Assembly: GCA_963969395.1 (NCBI GenBank)
Contig: OZ017805.1
Location: 8,990,001 to 9,054,000, forward strand
Reading direction: 5' to 3'
DNA length: 64,000 nt
Origin: Pseudoscleropodium purum
Taxonomy: Eukaryota; Streptophyta; Bryopsida; Hypnales; Brachytheciaceae
Part shown: in pieces, positions 34,026-46,273 of the stretch
Layout: each line of letters opens with the position of its first letter
How positions within the stretch are numbered: position 1 is the stretch's first letter
Made by a program: the position numbers and the translations under genes
The notes under the pieces: generated by a model
What the model saw: only the letters and a program-made list of their open reading frames with translations
The model's database searches: none
What the model was told of the DNA's origin: nothing

Positions 34026-34204
34026 ATATCGTTGACGGGACGATACGCCTAGTTAAAGTTGCAAAGATTTATACGTAACATACATTTTTAGATGCATGAA
34101 TTTTAAGACTGATGAGTTTTATTTGCAAATTAATTTTGATCATATCCTTAAGTCGATGGTATGGGCTCTTCATTACAAAATGCATATCATCAATTTGAGG
34201 ATAT
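34026..34204. repeat. Three palindromes (B subtype)
   Basis: Copies at 34026-34046 (ATATCGTTGA, C, GGGACGATAC), 34142-34162 (ATATCCTTAA, G, TCGATGGTAT) and 34184-34204 (ATATCATCAA, T, TTGAGGATAT). All share the odd-length centre and outer ATATC/GATAT ends. Confidence 0.75.
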
Positions 34205-37200
34205 GGTTCAGATAGCATTTAATTTCTTCAAAATAATGTGACTATTGCTTTTTTCAAGCCTTAATTATAATTTGATGACCTAAATCCTAAAAAAATCTAG
34301 AGAATTCCTTACCTTCAACTTAGAATCAATGGAATCTCTCTAAATAGTCTTCCGCACCACAGATGTAAAATTTAAACATGACTTGGAGACCTACAAATAT
34401 TATTGAATACTATCAAGGCATTCCAAAGACGATAGCCTAAAAACTACAATTGCAACTATTTGGAGAAAAAGGATTTAGTTCAATCCTTAAACCTTAATCA
34501 TCACTTGGTTGCAATAATTCCGAACCTAAGCATTAATAGTCTACATGAACCAAACCTTGCCTCCTAATATTATAGCCCAGCTTTTCATCTCAAGAAAGAG
34601 ATCACAAAAACAAAAGTGAAGCAATCAAAGGAAAGCAACAAAAAACAAGTAAAGGATGCAAGGAAAGGAAAGCAACATAAAACGAGTAGGAGAAGGAAAA
34701 GGAAGCAACAAGGAAAGCAACAAGAAACTAAGGAAATTCAATGAAAGTATAGAGAAAGAAAATAATGGAAACACACTGGAAATTGCAATTACTTGAAACG
34801 CCAAAATCCGCAACTTCAAAAACTTGCAAAAATTTGTAACTCAGAAGTCACAAAAGTTGAAGTCCCCCTAAAACCTCAACCAGTAAATCTCCTCATTGAT
34901 CAAAACAAAAGCCACACAATCAAAACAAAAGTTGTAGATGTTGTCATACAACGATCAAAATTCAAGGTGGATGAAGTTGCCAAAATATGGAAACTAAAGC
35001 TCCGACAACTAGACACCCTCAAACTCACTTCTAAACCCTAAACTAAAGCTCTAATCTTACTGAATTCTAAAAGTTGTAATTTCAAACTTCCAAAATCAAG
35101 AAACACTCAAGTATACAAGTTGGAAAATGTTCAAGTTGAAGCTCAAGCATACTTGGAAATTTTCAAGCTCATAGCTCCTCTGCCTCCCTCAAAAACTTAG
35201 ATCTCAAGCTATCTCTAGAATTCTACAAACTATACACTCTTGTGCTCTAGCACGAATAAACCTAAACCGCAAACAACAAAGAGAAATGCAAAATGGGAAG
35301 CACCAATACATATGGAGAAAATGGGAGGAGCAACAAGAAGAGGGAGATGATCTCCCGTGGCTGTGCCGAGTCACCATTTTTCTTTGAACCTAAACTGCAA
35401 GCCATATACCCAAGTTTGGAAATCCACTAACTACAACCTTGACTCTGAACCTCCGACCTATTCTTGGAATTAGTAGTTCATGGGATCCAAAACTCCCTTA
35501 CACAAATTTATGTCTCAAAGTTTGAATTTACTCAGAGTTCCACAATTATACTTTTACAGGTTTTTATAAACTCATAAAGTCCCTCCACTATACTCTTCAT
35601 AGTTTTCATTAAGTCATAAAGTTTTGCAATTATGATTTACAAAGATCACCAAAAATTGGCCTTTCTTTCAACAAGTATCAAAATTTTGGAAAAAAAAATT
35701 TGTCTCCAGATTAAAACCATATGATCTTGTAGTAGTTAATGTAAATTTGCCCACTTGTTTAGCCCCTCTAAGGCACTCCAAAGAGTGGAAGTAAAAAAAA
35801 AGCCGCCTATTTTGTGCTTCATTAATTTGTCTTCTAACCTTTTCTTATGTAATTTGAATCCTCTAATTTAGCGTTCAGAAAAAAAAACTGGCAAAGTTTA
35901 TCTTTTTATTCAGAATTTTAGTGTTTTCCTTAGGGACAAGGGAAGGGGTCAATTCAGCTTTGCCCTTGTAGTATATAGACTTCAAAATTTGTAATGAAAC
36001 TTAAAGAAATTTCTATTTTGTGCATTACAAGATATTAGGGTTCTAATTCACTAAAATCATTTGTGAGACATTTAAAAAAATAGAACAAATGCACTTCAAA
36101 AGCTCATTCATTTATAAAAATATGTCCAAAGGGTTGGATACTAATCTTATAAAGTTGGCTACATTATTCAAAGTTTCATGGTCTTTTGGAATTGTACAAC
36201 ATAATTACCTCCAAAAAATATTGAATAGACAATAGTATACAATGATTCTAAATTCTACATTGTTAAAAATGTAGTTATGGAATGAAAAAATACATAGAAC
36301 TTGATAAAGTAATTTGTCTACACATTTGGCAAATAATCCTTCACAATTTGCCAAATTGATCCTTAAAAATATAGTTAATTGTTTGTTGCTCTCCATTCTT
36401 TTTAAACCTCTTTACTTTAATTCCATACAAACTTCAATTGCTTGAGTCTCTACCAGAATTTTTTTCTTAACTTCATTAATTAACTAGTCCACGCATATGG
36501 ACTTTAATGTCTTTTTAAAAAATGCCTTCTTCCAACTCTTGCTTTGAAATGTAGGATGAAGTTCTATCATTAGAGGATTTTCAAAAAGTTTGGAGGGCTA
36601 CGAGTTCCCTAAGCTGACAGTGTTGAGGAAACAACCTTGCAACTATTGCCTAACATGGCACTACAACTACCACGTCACCAAATTCTTTTTATTTTTAAAT
36701 GAAAAAAAAATTCTATTTTTTTTTCCATTCTAAGTTCAATTTTCTTTTTTTCCTTTTTTTTTTTCCAAAAAAACGAAACTAACAATGAGAACAAAGGGAA
36801 CAAGGTTGAAGGAATAGACCTAAAACAACCTTCCTGACCCCCTAGAAATCCTCTAATGAACCTCAAAATCTTTCTCCAGATGTAGAAGACCAAATTGAAG
36901 TAATTGACATATTCTTTTTATAATGCATGCACGCAATGCTACAATAAATAGAATACCATAACATTTAGGAACTCATATTATTGTATTTTACAAACAGTGC
37001 ATCAATGTGGTTGTATTCATGCATCAATGCTTCTATACAATGAATGGCTCTTATATTGAAATTGAGTATGAGTTGCATAATCTCATGGGTTCTAAACTTT
37101 AAGAAAATTAAGAATTCCTTTTTACTTCTTCAAAGTCTTTCATTGTCAATGGGTGACCATTTTTAATCATCTTATATGTAAATGATCCAAAATAAAGATT

Positions 37201-40200
37201 TAGATAGTGCTTGTACTGTAAATGCTAAAAATCTTAGAAGACATGGAATGTGCATATGAAAGCTTAAATTAGAAGTTGAAAATAAGCAATTTTAGTAGCG
37301 AGTTCTACAATAAATTTCATTATTTTAGATTAATTTTCTATAACTTTTTAAAAATTCACAATATTTTTGATAATCGGAGTGACTAGTCTATATAAAACAA
37401 TTTTTTCTAATTTTTTAAGTCATGTATGAGTTCTATTTAGAATTACCCTTAAAAAAAATATTTTCAATTACTCTAAATTTACAAGAAATTTATAACTTCC
37501 TCTTTTTCTCAAAGAAGCTTTCACTTCAACCTTCTTTTATTTTTTATTACTTTACACCATTTTTGACTGTCATGGTAATTAAAGACTCTGAACTCAATTA
37601 ATTCATATTCCCAACTTTCTTAAATCTTGATAAAATTTAAAACTTTTCCATTCTTGAGAAAGGGTTTTATTTTGACCTTCCAAAAACTTTTATAGTTGTA
37701 GCAATAAAATACCGGGCACGGGTTTATTTCATTTTGTATATTAATGAATTTATATATCAATGAATTGAAAATGAGACTTTTGCTTCTCTCAATTTAATGA
37801 ATTAATTTGATTGCAAGTGCACTTTAAAAAAAAATGATAATCACTGGAGTCTTTAATGAAATTATTTTAATTTCATTTTTTATAAGTTTAAGATGTCCTT
37901 ATATCCCTCTTAAAAATCAATAGATGTAGTATAAAATTTAACCCTATAAAAAGTAATATTTTATTTGACCTTTTCAATATTTTTTTCTAGTACATTAGTT
38001 CAACGTACAATGAAATCTTCTAACTACAATCATTATTCTATTCCATTCCAAATTCAATGTGTTAGATAGAAAAAAATTGTTGAAAAAATAGTATAAATTT
38101 TCAAAATCATATTTATAGATAATTAGCAACAATTAAAAAATGTCTTAAACTCCTATAATTTTGGAGCTGAATTTTGTATTGGTTTCATTTTGAAATATTG
38201 AAGTAGTTTTAAGCACTTAAAATAATATTGAAGAGTAAGTTTTAGATCATGCTCTATTAAGATTTTTTAACTAGGATATGTAATGTATCTAGAAAGACAT
38301 TTTCATTAAAAGTCATTTTTAATTGAATACTTTTTATAGTTTCTCAACTATATTTTCAAAACAACAATACTTATGTACTAATTCCTAAACACAATTATTT
38401 TATTTGAAATTTTTGAAACATTCAAGGTATATAATTTTGATATTTTCCTATAGTTAGACAAATTTTTTAATTAACTATTATTTCACTTTGTTCTTTTAAT
38501 AGAAAATACATAAAAAAAAATTAGTTCTAACCTTTCAATTGGATTAAAGAACCTTAAATTTCCTTAAGATGTCAGAATTGCTTGTGTTGAGATCTAAAAC
38601 ATGTATTAATTCATAAAATGTATACAAATTAGTCCATTGAAAATCTAATAATAGATGAAATATTTATTTTAAATATTATTGAATAATAACTACATTTAGC
38701 TTGCTTGAGAGATTGCATCTAGAAAATGCTAAGTTCAAAATGGGTTTTAAGGTCGTTTAATACCTAAAGGACCAAGGGGTAGTTAACATTGCCAAAATTT
38801 TTGAAGACGTATTATAAAATGCAACTTAGAATAATAATTTAATGATGACACTCATAAAATAGTTGTTAAATATGATTTATAGATATATCCATATGTTTAG
38901 ATCAAATACTTTATGAACTAATATTTTTCTATAATTTTTTAAGCCAAAATTTGAAAAAAAATTCTTCCAAAATTGATTGTACATTAAATATTTGTGATTT
39001 TTATAAGAATATTTTTTCTTTAAGTTCAAAATGATAATTCTAATCATTGTAAATTTTATAGATTTAACTTTTTATTATTCAATTCATTTTTGAAAGGCCA
39101 TTTTTAGAATTAAAAAAATTTATTTTAAGAGATAATATCTATTAGTATCCTTTGAATTGTAGAGTACTTGCAAAGCAATATCTTCAATATCTATATTATA
39201 TAAATGTTAAAGAAATAACACAAGAATCTTCAAAAAATTAATAGATATAAAAATGCGTGTTTTTATACTTGGGTTGTGATTGTGTTTACTCATTGTTAGA
39301 ATTTAAATGCTTGGTCTTTTAGAAATTAAGGCCTAATAACAAGGCTTAAGGGTTATATTATATTTCAATATGACAAATCACTTAGTGTATACTTCTATGC
39401 ATTCCTAAGAGTTTTCAACAATGGCTAAGAGTATAGACTTCATCTTCTATATATACATAAATGAAACAACCATAGAAAATATGAACATTATAAAAAGAAA
39501 AACCCTAATTAATTACTGCAGTTGCAACATGAACCCAAAATTCTCTATAACTCGGATTTCTAAACCCTAAATCCTAATCATTTTTTTCCTTCTAAAATCC
39601 TGATTTTTGAATTGAAACCCTAAATCCTAGTTTTGAACCCTAAACCTTATAGGTAAAACTGAAACCCAAAATTAACCTCTAAATCCTAAATTAATATATT
39701 AACCTCTAAAGCAAAACAAAAAAACAAAACCTTAAGAATATAAGAGCAAAAAAAGGTTAGTAGGTTCAAATGGCGAAAGGAAATTTTTAGGAATTCATAA
39801 AGTAAGACTACCCAAACTAAGAAGTCTATTAATTGTATTTTAGAAAAGCAGATCTTATTTGTGAAATGTACTAAAGGAGATTCATCCTTACAATCGAAAG
39901 CTGTCAAAAAATGGCACAAAATCCGGGATAGAGGTGCTATTAAGAAAAGTGCATAGGAATTATGGAGATATGCCATAGATTTAAAGGAACTTTGAATTCT
40001 TCCATTCCTCTGCCAATGTCTTCCCACGTCTTTGCCCACAAAATCTCCACATTTTCTTCTCGGCACCTTCACGCTGCAATACAATTCATCCTTGCCCACC
40101 GTGTTGTTTTTCCTTCCTTCTTGTTTTGTTACTCTTCAAGGACTCCTGTACAACATTCGCCATTTTTTTCATCGCAAATGGTTTGGGTCTATGTTTGCGA

Positions 40201-40330
40201 GGACTTGCAAAAAGTAGAAAGTTCTAAGGTAGCAACGAAGCACGTTCATGTCCTTTGAAAGGAAGTATTAGTGCACTTGGACAAAGGTATGCGTATTTGG
40301 TGATAATTTCAAATATTATTCGTTGGAAAG
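34205..40330. other. AT-rich stretch without a recognisable gene
   Basis: 6.1 kb, very AT-rich from 35.5 to 39.6 kb. Purine-rich AAGGAAAGCAACA-like repeats occur at 34600-34760 and T/A homopolymer runs at 36670-36770. The short open frames (up to 137 codons, 39686-40099 minus) lack motifs. Degenerate telomere-like words near 39.6 kb are listed separately. Confidence 0.5.
39535..39690 (+). repeat. Degenerate interstitial telomere-like repeats
   Basis: Scattered CCCTAAA/ACCCTAA/TCCTAAA words, for example AAACCCTAAATCCTAATC, AAACCCTAAATCCTAG and AACCCTAAACC, with insertions between them. The plant telomere unit is CCCTAAA on this strand. The block is too decayed and short to be a telomere. Confidence 0.5.
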
Positions 40331-40630
40331 TTTTGCTTTAGTAAAAATTAGACTACGCGGTTTGATTCTCTTGTAGATAGTTTTTGCTATTGTGAGAATC
40401 AGACCGCATAGTCTTTTTTTCTTATAGATAGTTTTTGTTGTTGCGAGAATCAGATTTGTAGTCCTTTTCTCTTGTGGACGGTTTTTGCTTTGCAAAAATT
40501 AGACCGCGTGGTCTAATTCTCTCCTAGACAATTTTTGTTGTTACAAAAATTAGACTACACAATTTGATTCTCTTGTGGACAATTGTTGCTTTTGCAAGAA
40601 TCGGGCCGCTCCGTCTAATTCTTCCAAGAA
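40331..40630 (+). repeat. Six-copy 50-bp tandem repeat
   Basis: Units begin TTTTGCT/TTTTTGYT at about 40331, 40381, 40432, 40482, 40532 and 40583. Each contains GAATCAGACCGCRTAGTC or a variant, followed by CTCTTGTRGA. The core is imperfectly self-complementary (AGACCGCGTGGTCT at 40501 is nearly palindromic), so each unit can form a hairpin. Decayed half-units continue to about 40830 (GGGAGAATCAACC, GAGAATTAGATTGCA). No gene is associated. Confidence 0.85.
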
Positions 40631-40839
40631 CACTTATCATGACAACAACTTCAAAGAAATTTTTTTGCTTTTGGGAGAATCAACCTATATGGTTTGATTT
40701 TCCTAAGGAAGTTGTACAAACAAGTTTAGTTAGTGCAGTTTGAAATTTTTTTCCAGTACCTTTCCTTAGGAGAGTGAGACTATACAATAGCAATTCATTG
40801 GAGAATTAGATTGCACACTCTGAACTTGTTTTCATGGTT

Positions 40840-42408
40840 AGTGCTTTTAGATGATTCAAACCGTATAGTCCACCCTTCTTGAATGTGAGATTTGTAGTAA
40901 TAGGTTGGCACTCTAGATTTAAGCCGCCCATTTTAGAATGTAGTGGTTTCACTTTGTTATCTAAGTAGTCATAATGCATGTGAAATTGAATGTAGGTGTT
41001 TTCTCTTCTCTATATGGGATTAAGAGTAATGTAAAGAGGGATATTATTTCTAACATTCTCTTTATTTTTGAATTTTGACTACGTTGTCTACTTTTTTTTT
41101 ACTTTTTAGTTCTCCTTCTTATGGATGCTCTTTTCTTGTTCAATGTTGTAGACCACTTCCTTCTTCATGTTCAATGATTTATTTTAAAGGTATTTCTAGT
41201 AGCTTTTTATACGATTCTAAAGTCTCAGATTTTCTCATTCAAATGGCATTGTTGCAACTATTACCTCATTCCTCTACTTACTATATTTCCCCCCTATAGT
41301 GTCATTGGCATTTGTTTCGTGATCCACGCAACCCTTTAACAAGGGTTGCCATTCTACAACTCTATGATTGTTAGCATAAGAATTTACAGGACTATACATC
41401 CATATTATAAGTGTCTACATTATAAAAGTTTTCCATGATAAAAGCATTAAAATATTAGAGGTACCTATACTATAGGAGTTTTTATCATACACACCTGTAA
41501 TGGTTCTAAAGCAATTTGCTCTTAAAGTGACCATTTAAGGGCTGGTTTATCTTTTTTATGGGCTTCCATAAATAGGAAGATTTTTAGTTTTTCTTAGAGA
41601 AAGAAAAATAGATGCAACATGTAATAGAAATAGTTTCATAATTTTCCAACCAATATTGAATTAGTTATGATTTTGCAAAGCTTTCAAACTTAGGCACCTA
41701 TTTTTGACACTAGGTATGGCTATAATCATATACATGTGGCTTATAAAGAGGGATGAAGAAACTAAAGAAGAACATAGAAACTTGCATCAAATAACAAGTG
41801 ACAATCCTAAATGAAATCACCTGCAACCCTAAATAAATTGTGAACAATTGTAAAATGGGGTTTATCGAGAAGACATAAAGTAATCAAACCACCATCTACT
41901 AAGTATAGTTGGCCTACTAACTTTCTTTTTAAATGCATGAATGTCCACTTGTTAGTATATTTGAAAATGGACCCAAGTACATCTTTCTTCCATTTATACT
42001 TCAATCTAAAAGCAATACCTTACACATTGTATTGCATCTAATTTTATTCTCAGTTCATTTAATGGTTTTCACATGAACATTTCAAGTTAGGCTACATTAT
42101 GTTCATTGAAGACCTAATCATAGGATCAATTTGAAGAGGATTGGTGGTTTTTGAGATGACTATTATAGTACATGATACGTAATCTTATATCTACTCTTTA
42201 CATGCTAGCACCATTGGCTCTTTTATTAGAAGACTACTTTCGAGACTCATCACCTTGATAGTCATTTGTATGACTTTTTTGAGCAAAACCGTCACCAATG
42301 AAGTATTCTTGTCAATGTTGTATATCCAATGACTTATTATTCAAACCCTAAAAATTAAACATTCTATTCTGCGGTTACTATAGAGCTATCTTTTATAGAA
42401 TGTTGGAT
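40840..42408. other. No recognisable feature
   Basis: AT-rich sequence with only short unsupported open frames; 41740-42030 and 41075-41299 show no motif. Confidence 0.4.
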
Positions 42409-43490
42409 GGACAAGGGTATGAGGAATGTAAGGAAGAGAAAGTCAACTTGGAGGCATCCACCGTGTTAGATGTTGACCCCAATTCCATCCCAGACTGCAA
42501 GGGTGTCGACTATGACGATTAGTCTAGCAAGGCTCTATATGCAAAGGACATTGATGGTTGTGATTTCACTAAGGTCATTATAATCACCTCAAATCCAAAT
42601 CCAAATCTTGATAGTGGTAGATGGTTGGAGAAAGATGTTGTGAACATCGTGGTATTAGAAGTCTATAAGGGGGACTTGAATGTTGAAGACGTGTGTTTAC
42701 ATTGGCCAATGCATTAATTTTTTTATCACAAAGAGATTGGGCATGTTAGTGTTTATGATCATCTTTGAAAACAAAAGGCTTTTGACAAAGAAGAAGAGGC
42801 AAGTTGGAAAAGGATGGACAAAGTACAATGCTGTTATGATAGGAGAACTTGTGGGGTTGCATTTGAAGATAAGAAGACAAGGATGTTATCATGAGAGTCT
42901 ATACAAATGTCTTTATGCAAAATTATTGCAATAAAGAGTGCATGTCGAAATTCCCTCCTGCAACTATTTTTGCACTCCACGTTGGAATGCACCTACAAAT
43001 GTTTCAAGTGAAGTCCTCTAAGAATTTGGACATCCATAGGTTGGTGCACAAAGGAAGCATTCGTGGGAGCAAAGTCATCACTTTGAAAGGCATAGACATT
43101 TGCATACATGCTAAAAGGATCCTTCACAACATCCCTCAACACACATTTGACAAATTTAAGGCCAAGGCCAGAGGTGCTCCACATGGCAACTTTAACAAGA
43201 AGAAGATTAGAGCTGCAACTGCTTAAGCCATTGAAACTCTATGCTTGTTACTCGAGGCAAATGTTGACCACATGCCCTACTTGTCACACACTTTGGACAT
43301 TGGCAAGAAAGTTAGCAAGAAAGTTCTTCTAGTTGATACCAAATCAAAGCAGTTCATGGCGCGTGTGAATGAGATATGACTTGCACACGAGTTGGATTTG
43401 GATTAGGAGGGCATTAGTAGGGGTGTCATCTCACAAGGGCATGAAGATGTCTCCATCCCATCATTATCTAGAATAACACTCAATTACTTA
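42409..43490 (+). pseudogene. Unidentified protein-coding fragment
   Basis: Protein-like sequence in at least two frames. From 42409 one frame reads GYEECKEEKVNLEAST, then NLDSGRWLEKDVVNIVV, then CGVAFEDKKTR, with stops. From about 42900 another frame reads CNKECMSKFPPATIFALHV, HLQMFQVKSSKNLDIHRLVH, GSIRGSKVITLKGIDICIH, and TFDKFKAKARGAPHGNF. It continues past one stop to LCLLLEANVDHMPYLSHTL and KQFMARVNE (to about 43370). The mixed polar and hydrophobic pattern and codon content suggest an old real gene, but I do not recognise the family. Confidence 0.5.
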
Positions 43491-43810
43491 CTTTGAATAC
43501 TACTGAGCGGCTACATACACCCGTAGTTTGCACGCCAACCAATAATTGCGAGTGTCACCTCTATTGAAATCCGACTTTAGTAAAATTCAAAAGAAATACT
43601 TTGTTGAGTACTTCATCAAAGGAAGAGGAGTCTTTTGCTTGATGTAGCATTTGCAAAAACCTAAAGTAGCTGTAGGCATCCTTTGCACTAAGGTCACAGG
43701 ACTATCAACAAATTCAAAAGTGTTTCGACAAGCACTTGTGCCTTTAAGAAGCCTGTCGCAATACATACTATTATAGCAAATTGTTGTTGAAGTTCTGACC
43801 GTCTCAACTC

Positions 43811-44170
43811 TTGTGCGTCATGTACAACAAAATGGTTCATTCAAAAATAGCATGTCCAACAATGGCAATAAAAACAAAGGCACTAGATGGATTCCTAAAG
43901 TTGCCTGTGAAAGTGACAACAATGTTTGTACATGGGCAGGGGTATGTTTGCACATACGCACATTATGGTTTGGACGTGTTTCAGAGCAACAACAACTTCA
44001 CGGTGGAATTGATTGCCAAGTTGTGGCAAGATGTAGAAGTCCCCTCGCCTATTCTTCCCAAGCACTGCTTTGAGAGACAAGTAGCAATGACTTGTATTGG
44101 ACATTGCTCTGCAGTAGCAAGATCTATATCAATTCTTTGGGAGAGGCTCCTTCAATTTGTAATCAATTGA
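43811..44170 (+). CDS. Unidentified 119-codon open frame
   Basis: An open frame after the previous fragment (GYVCTYAHYGLDVFQSNN, FTVELIAKLWQDVEV). An overlapping frame in the same interval is also protein-like, so it is unclear which, if either, was coding. No domain recognised. Confidence 0.25.
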   Translation: MCVMYNKMVHSKIACPTMAIKTKALDGFLKLPVKVTTMFVHGQGYVCTYAHYGLDVFQSNNNFTVELIAKLWQDVEVPSPILPKHCFERQVAMTCIGHCSAVARSISILWERLLQFVIN

Positions 44171-44676
44171 AGCACGACCATTGCCACCAATGCTAATGTT
44201 GACATTTTTCAATCGACACATAAAATAACTTTCCAATTCCAACTTCATTTTTGCAATCAAAGGCCTCAAATCTAAAAGAGCAACCTATTAAGTGCAAACA
44301 AGGGGATCTTTTTTTCTAACATTTCAAGGTTCATGCATATATTGGATAGGAAATGTTATAGTAGCACATATCACTCATTCATTATATCTATTGTTGTTTA
44401 ATCTTTGCTTTGGTGTTGAAGTTTTGGGGAGATCTCCTATCCTTTTTGTATCGCCGTATTCTATAGGCTTGCTACTAGGCCTATGATTATGGAGTTCATT
44501 AACAACAACTCACTTGAAAAAACCAAAAAGCCTTGTAGAAAATCCACATCCCTCTTCAATCAAACATCCATTCTCAATGGAAGTATGATGATCATGCCTC
44601 TAACACTTACATCTTGGCAATGCCTAAAATTCCACTCGGTGCTCTGCCATGGCTACACATGGCATTGCATTCTACT
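44171..44676. other. No recognisable feature
   Basis: About 500 bp of stop-rich sequence up to the target duplication of the next hAT element. Confidence 0.4.
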
Positions 44677-44969
44677 CAGGGTTGACACGACGTTTGGACG
44701 CGGATGCTGACATTCGCGGTCCCGGCGGACGCAGCGTCCACCTGTCCGCCCGTCCGTCCGCCTGTCCGTCCGCCCAATTACGGCCGTCCGATCGACGCGC
44801 GGACTGATCTGGTCCGCACGATCTGGGTGTCCGCCTCGCGCGGTCGGGCCGTCCGCCCCGCCCCGCCCGTCCGCTTTCCGAAGGCGGTCGGGACGTTGCG
44901 TCCGCTAGCGTCCGTGCGTCCGGAAAACAGACGCTATTTTGGGGCGGACGTTGAGATTCGTCAACCCTG
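44677..44969 (-). mobile_element. GC-rich non-autonomous hAT element, copy 2
   Basis: 293 bp from CAGGGTTGACA to CGTCAACCCTG, in the opposite orientation to copies 1, 3 and 4: its right end is the one with the reverse complement of GCCCCAAAATAGCG. Flanks ATTCTACT and ATTTTACT form an 8-bp duplication with one change. The same GC-rich CGGACG-type interior is present. The open frame across it is a composition effect. Confidence 0.88.
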
Positions 44970-46273
44970 ATTTTACTGCACGAGGGTACAAAACACTACC
45001 CTATGTGTGCATGGAAGGCTTAGGCATGCCGAACCATTCACAAAACTAGTAGGATTTACAACTCCCACGTTTTTTTCCAAAAACAATCCCATTTTTACTA
45101 AGATTTTCAGCCTTTCACCAAATTATTTTCTCACCATTTCACCTGAATATTGTTGTTCTAATCAAATTGCCTATGTCCTTCCTATCTTCCATGGAGTTCA
45201 ACAAAATTTTGACATCTACAATCTGTTCTCAAAGACATTACCATAACCAAAGAAGTATATATGAAAGCTATGCTGAAAAAAAATTACACCTACAACTTGC
45301 AATTCAATAACCACTATTCATCCACCTATTTTGCTCTCACCACACTTGAATGTTTGTAGTCCAATAAATCCAAATGAGAATTCTTCCAATTATTATTCCT
45401 ACTATGAAATTGCACATTATTCTCAACTCTTTATACTTCTACTACTGCCTAAAGAAATTAACTTCAAATATTGCACTTATTCCTTTCAAATGAGGATAAC
45501 ATTTAAATCAATGTTTACTTGTAGCATACAGTTCAGAGATCAACTTCTGAGCTACTAACTACTACTTTTTTTTTCAATTCCTATTCCTTTATACTACATA
45601 GTCCCATCTAATACAATACAATGTTCAATGAAATTTGAGCAATCCAACGTTGGATGCTCTAGAAATTCTAATACTTTGCTAGTGAGAAAAACTCCAACTA
45701 ACTTATACAAAAAAGACAAATACTCTAATAATAATTAATTTCCTTTTGCAAATTGTAGAAAAAGACAAATACTCTGAAAATGAAGGCTCTAAAAGGAAAT
45801 GTGGAAAAATTGGTTTACATACTATTTCAAATAAATATTACTAGTCCTACATTTACAAATTCCTCACTTTTTACAAAGTCTATATACAAGCACATTATAG
45901 CAACCCAACAATAATTTGCTAAAATTTTGTGCATTATTTGCATACACATATTTTGACTTCCACACATTTAGCAAAATTCTTAAGGAATTGATCAATAATA
46001 TAGGAAAAGTCATAATCAACATTGAAATTACAAAACTTCTTATTTCCTATTTTCTTTTATAACTTCCTTTCTTACAAGACTATGTCAAATGTTGAGCCAC
46101 ATTATGAACTACTATGCCTACTATGTCAATTTTTGAGGCAGCTTCAATTGATGTTAAAGACATATTAGTCTTCTTTTTGCACTTAAAGATTTCAATTCTT
46201 TAGTTCTTTATGTCTTCTCATACATTGTTTTCAAAAGATTGTCTACAAATAATGTAGTTTTTGCTATAGGACT
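44970..46273. other. No recognisable feature
   Basis: 1.3 kb of AT-rich DNA. There are short open frames without motifs and a duplicated AGAAAAAGACAAATACTCT-like phrase near 45710 and 45757. Confidence 0.4.

Noticed and set aside
4837..34204. CRISPR array
   Set aside because: Repeats are short palindromes with irregular spacing over 29 kb in a eukaryotic context, with no cas genes; the regular arrays have repeated, not unique, spacers.
36670..36770. Poly-T/poly-A runs as a retroposon tail
   Set aside because: No element body, target duplication or coding remnant adjoins them; AT-rich composition suffices.
44704..44970. Pro/Arg-rich open frames across the GC-rich elements (also 114-464, 50360-50653 and 61.7 kb)
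   Set aside because: They come from repeated CGGACG words in non-coding transposons, differ in frame between copies and run through the inverted repeats.
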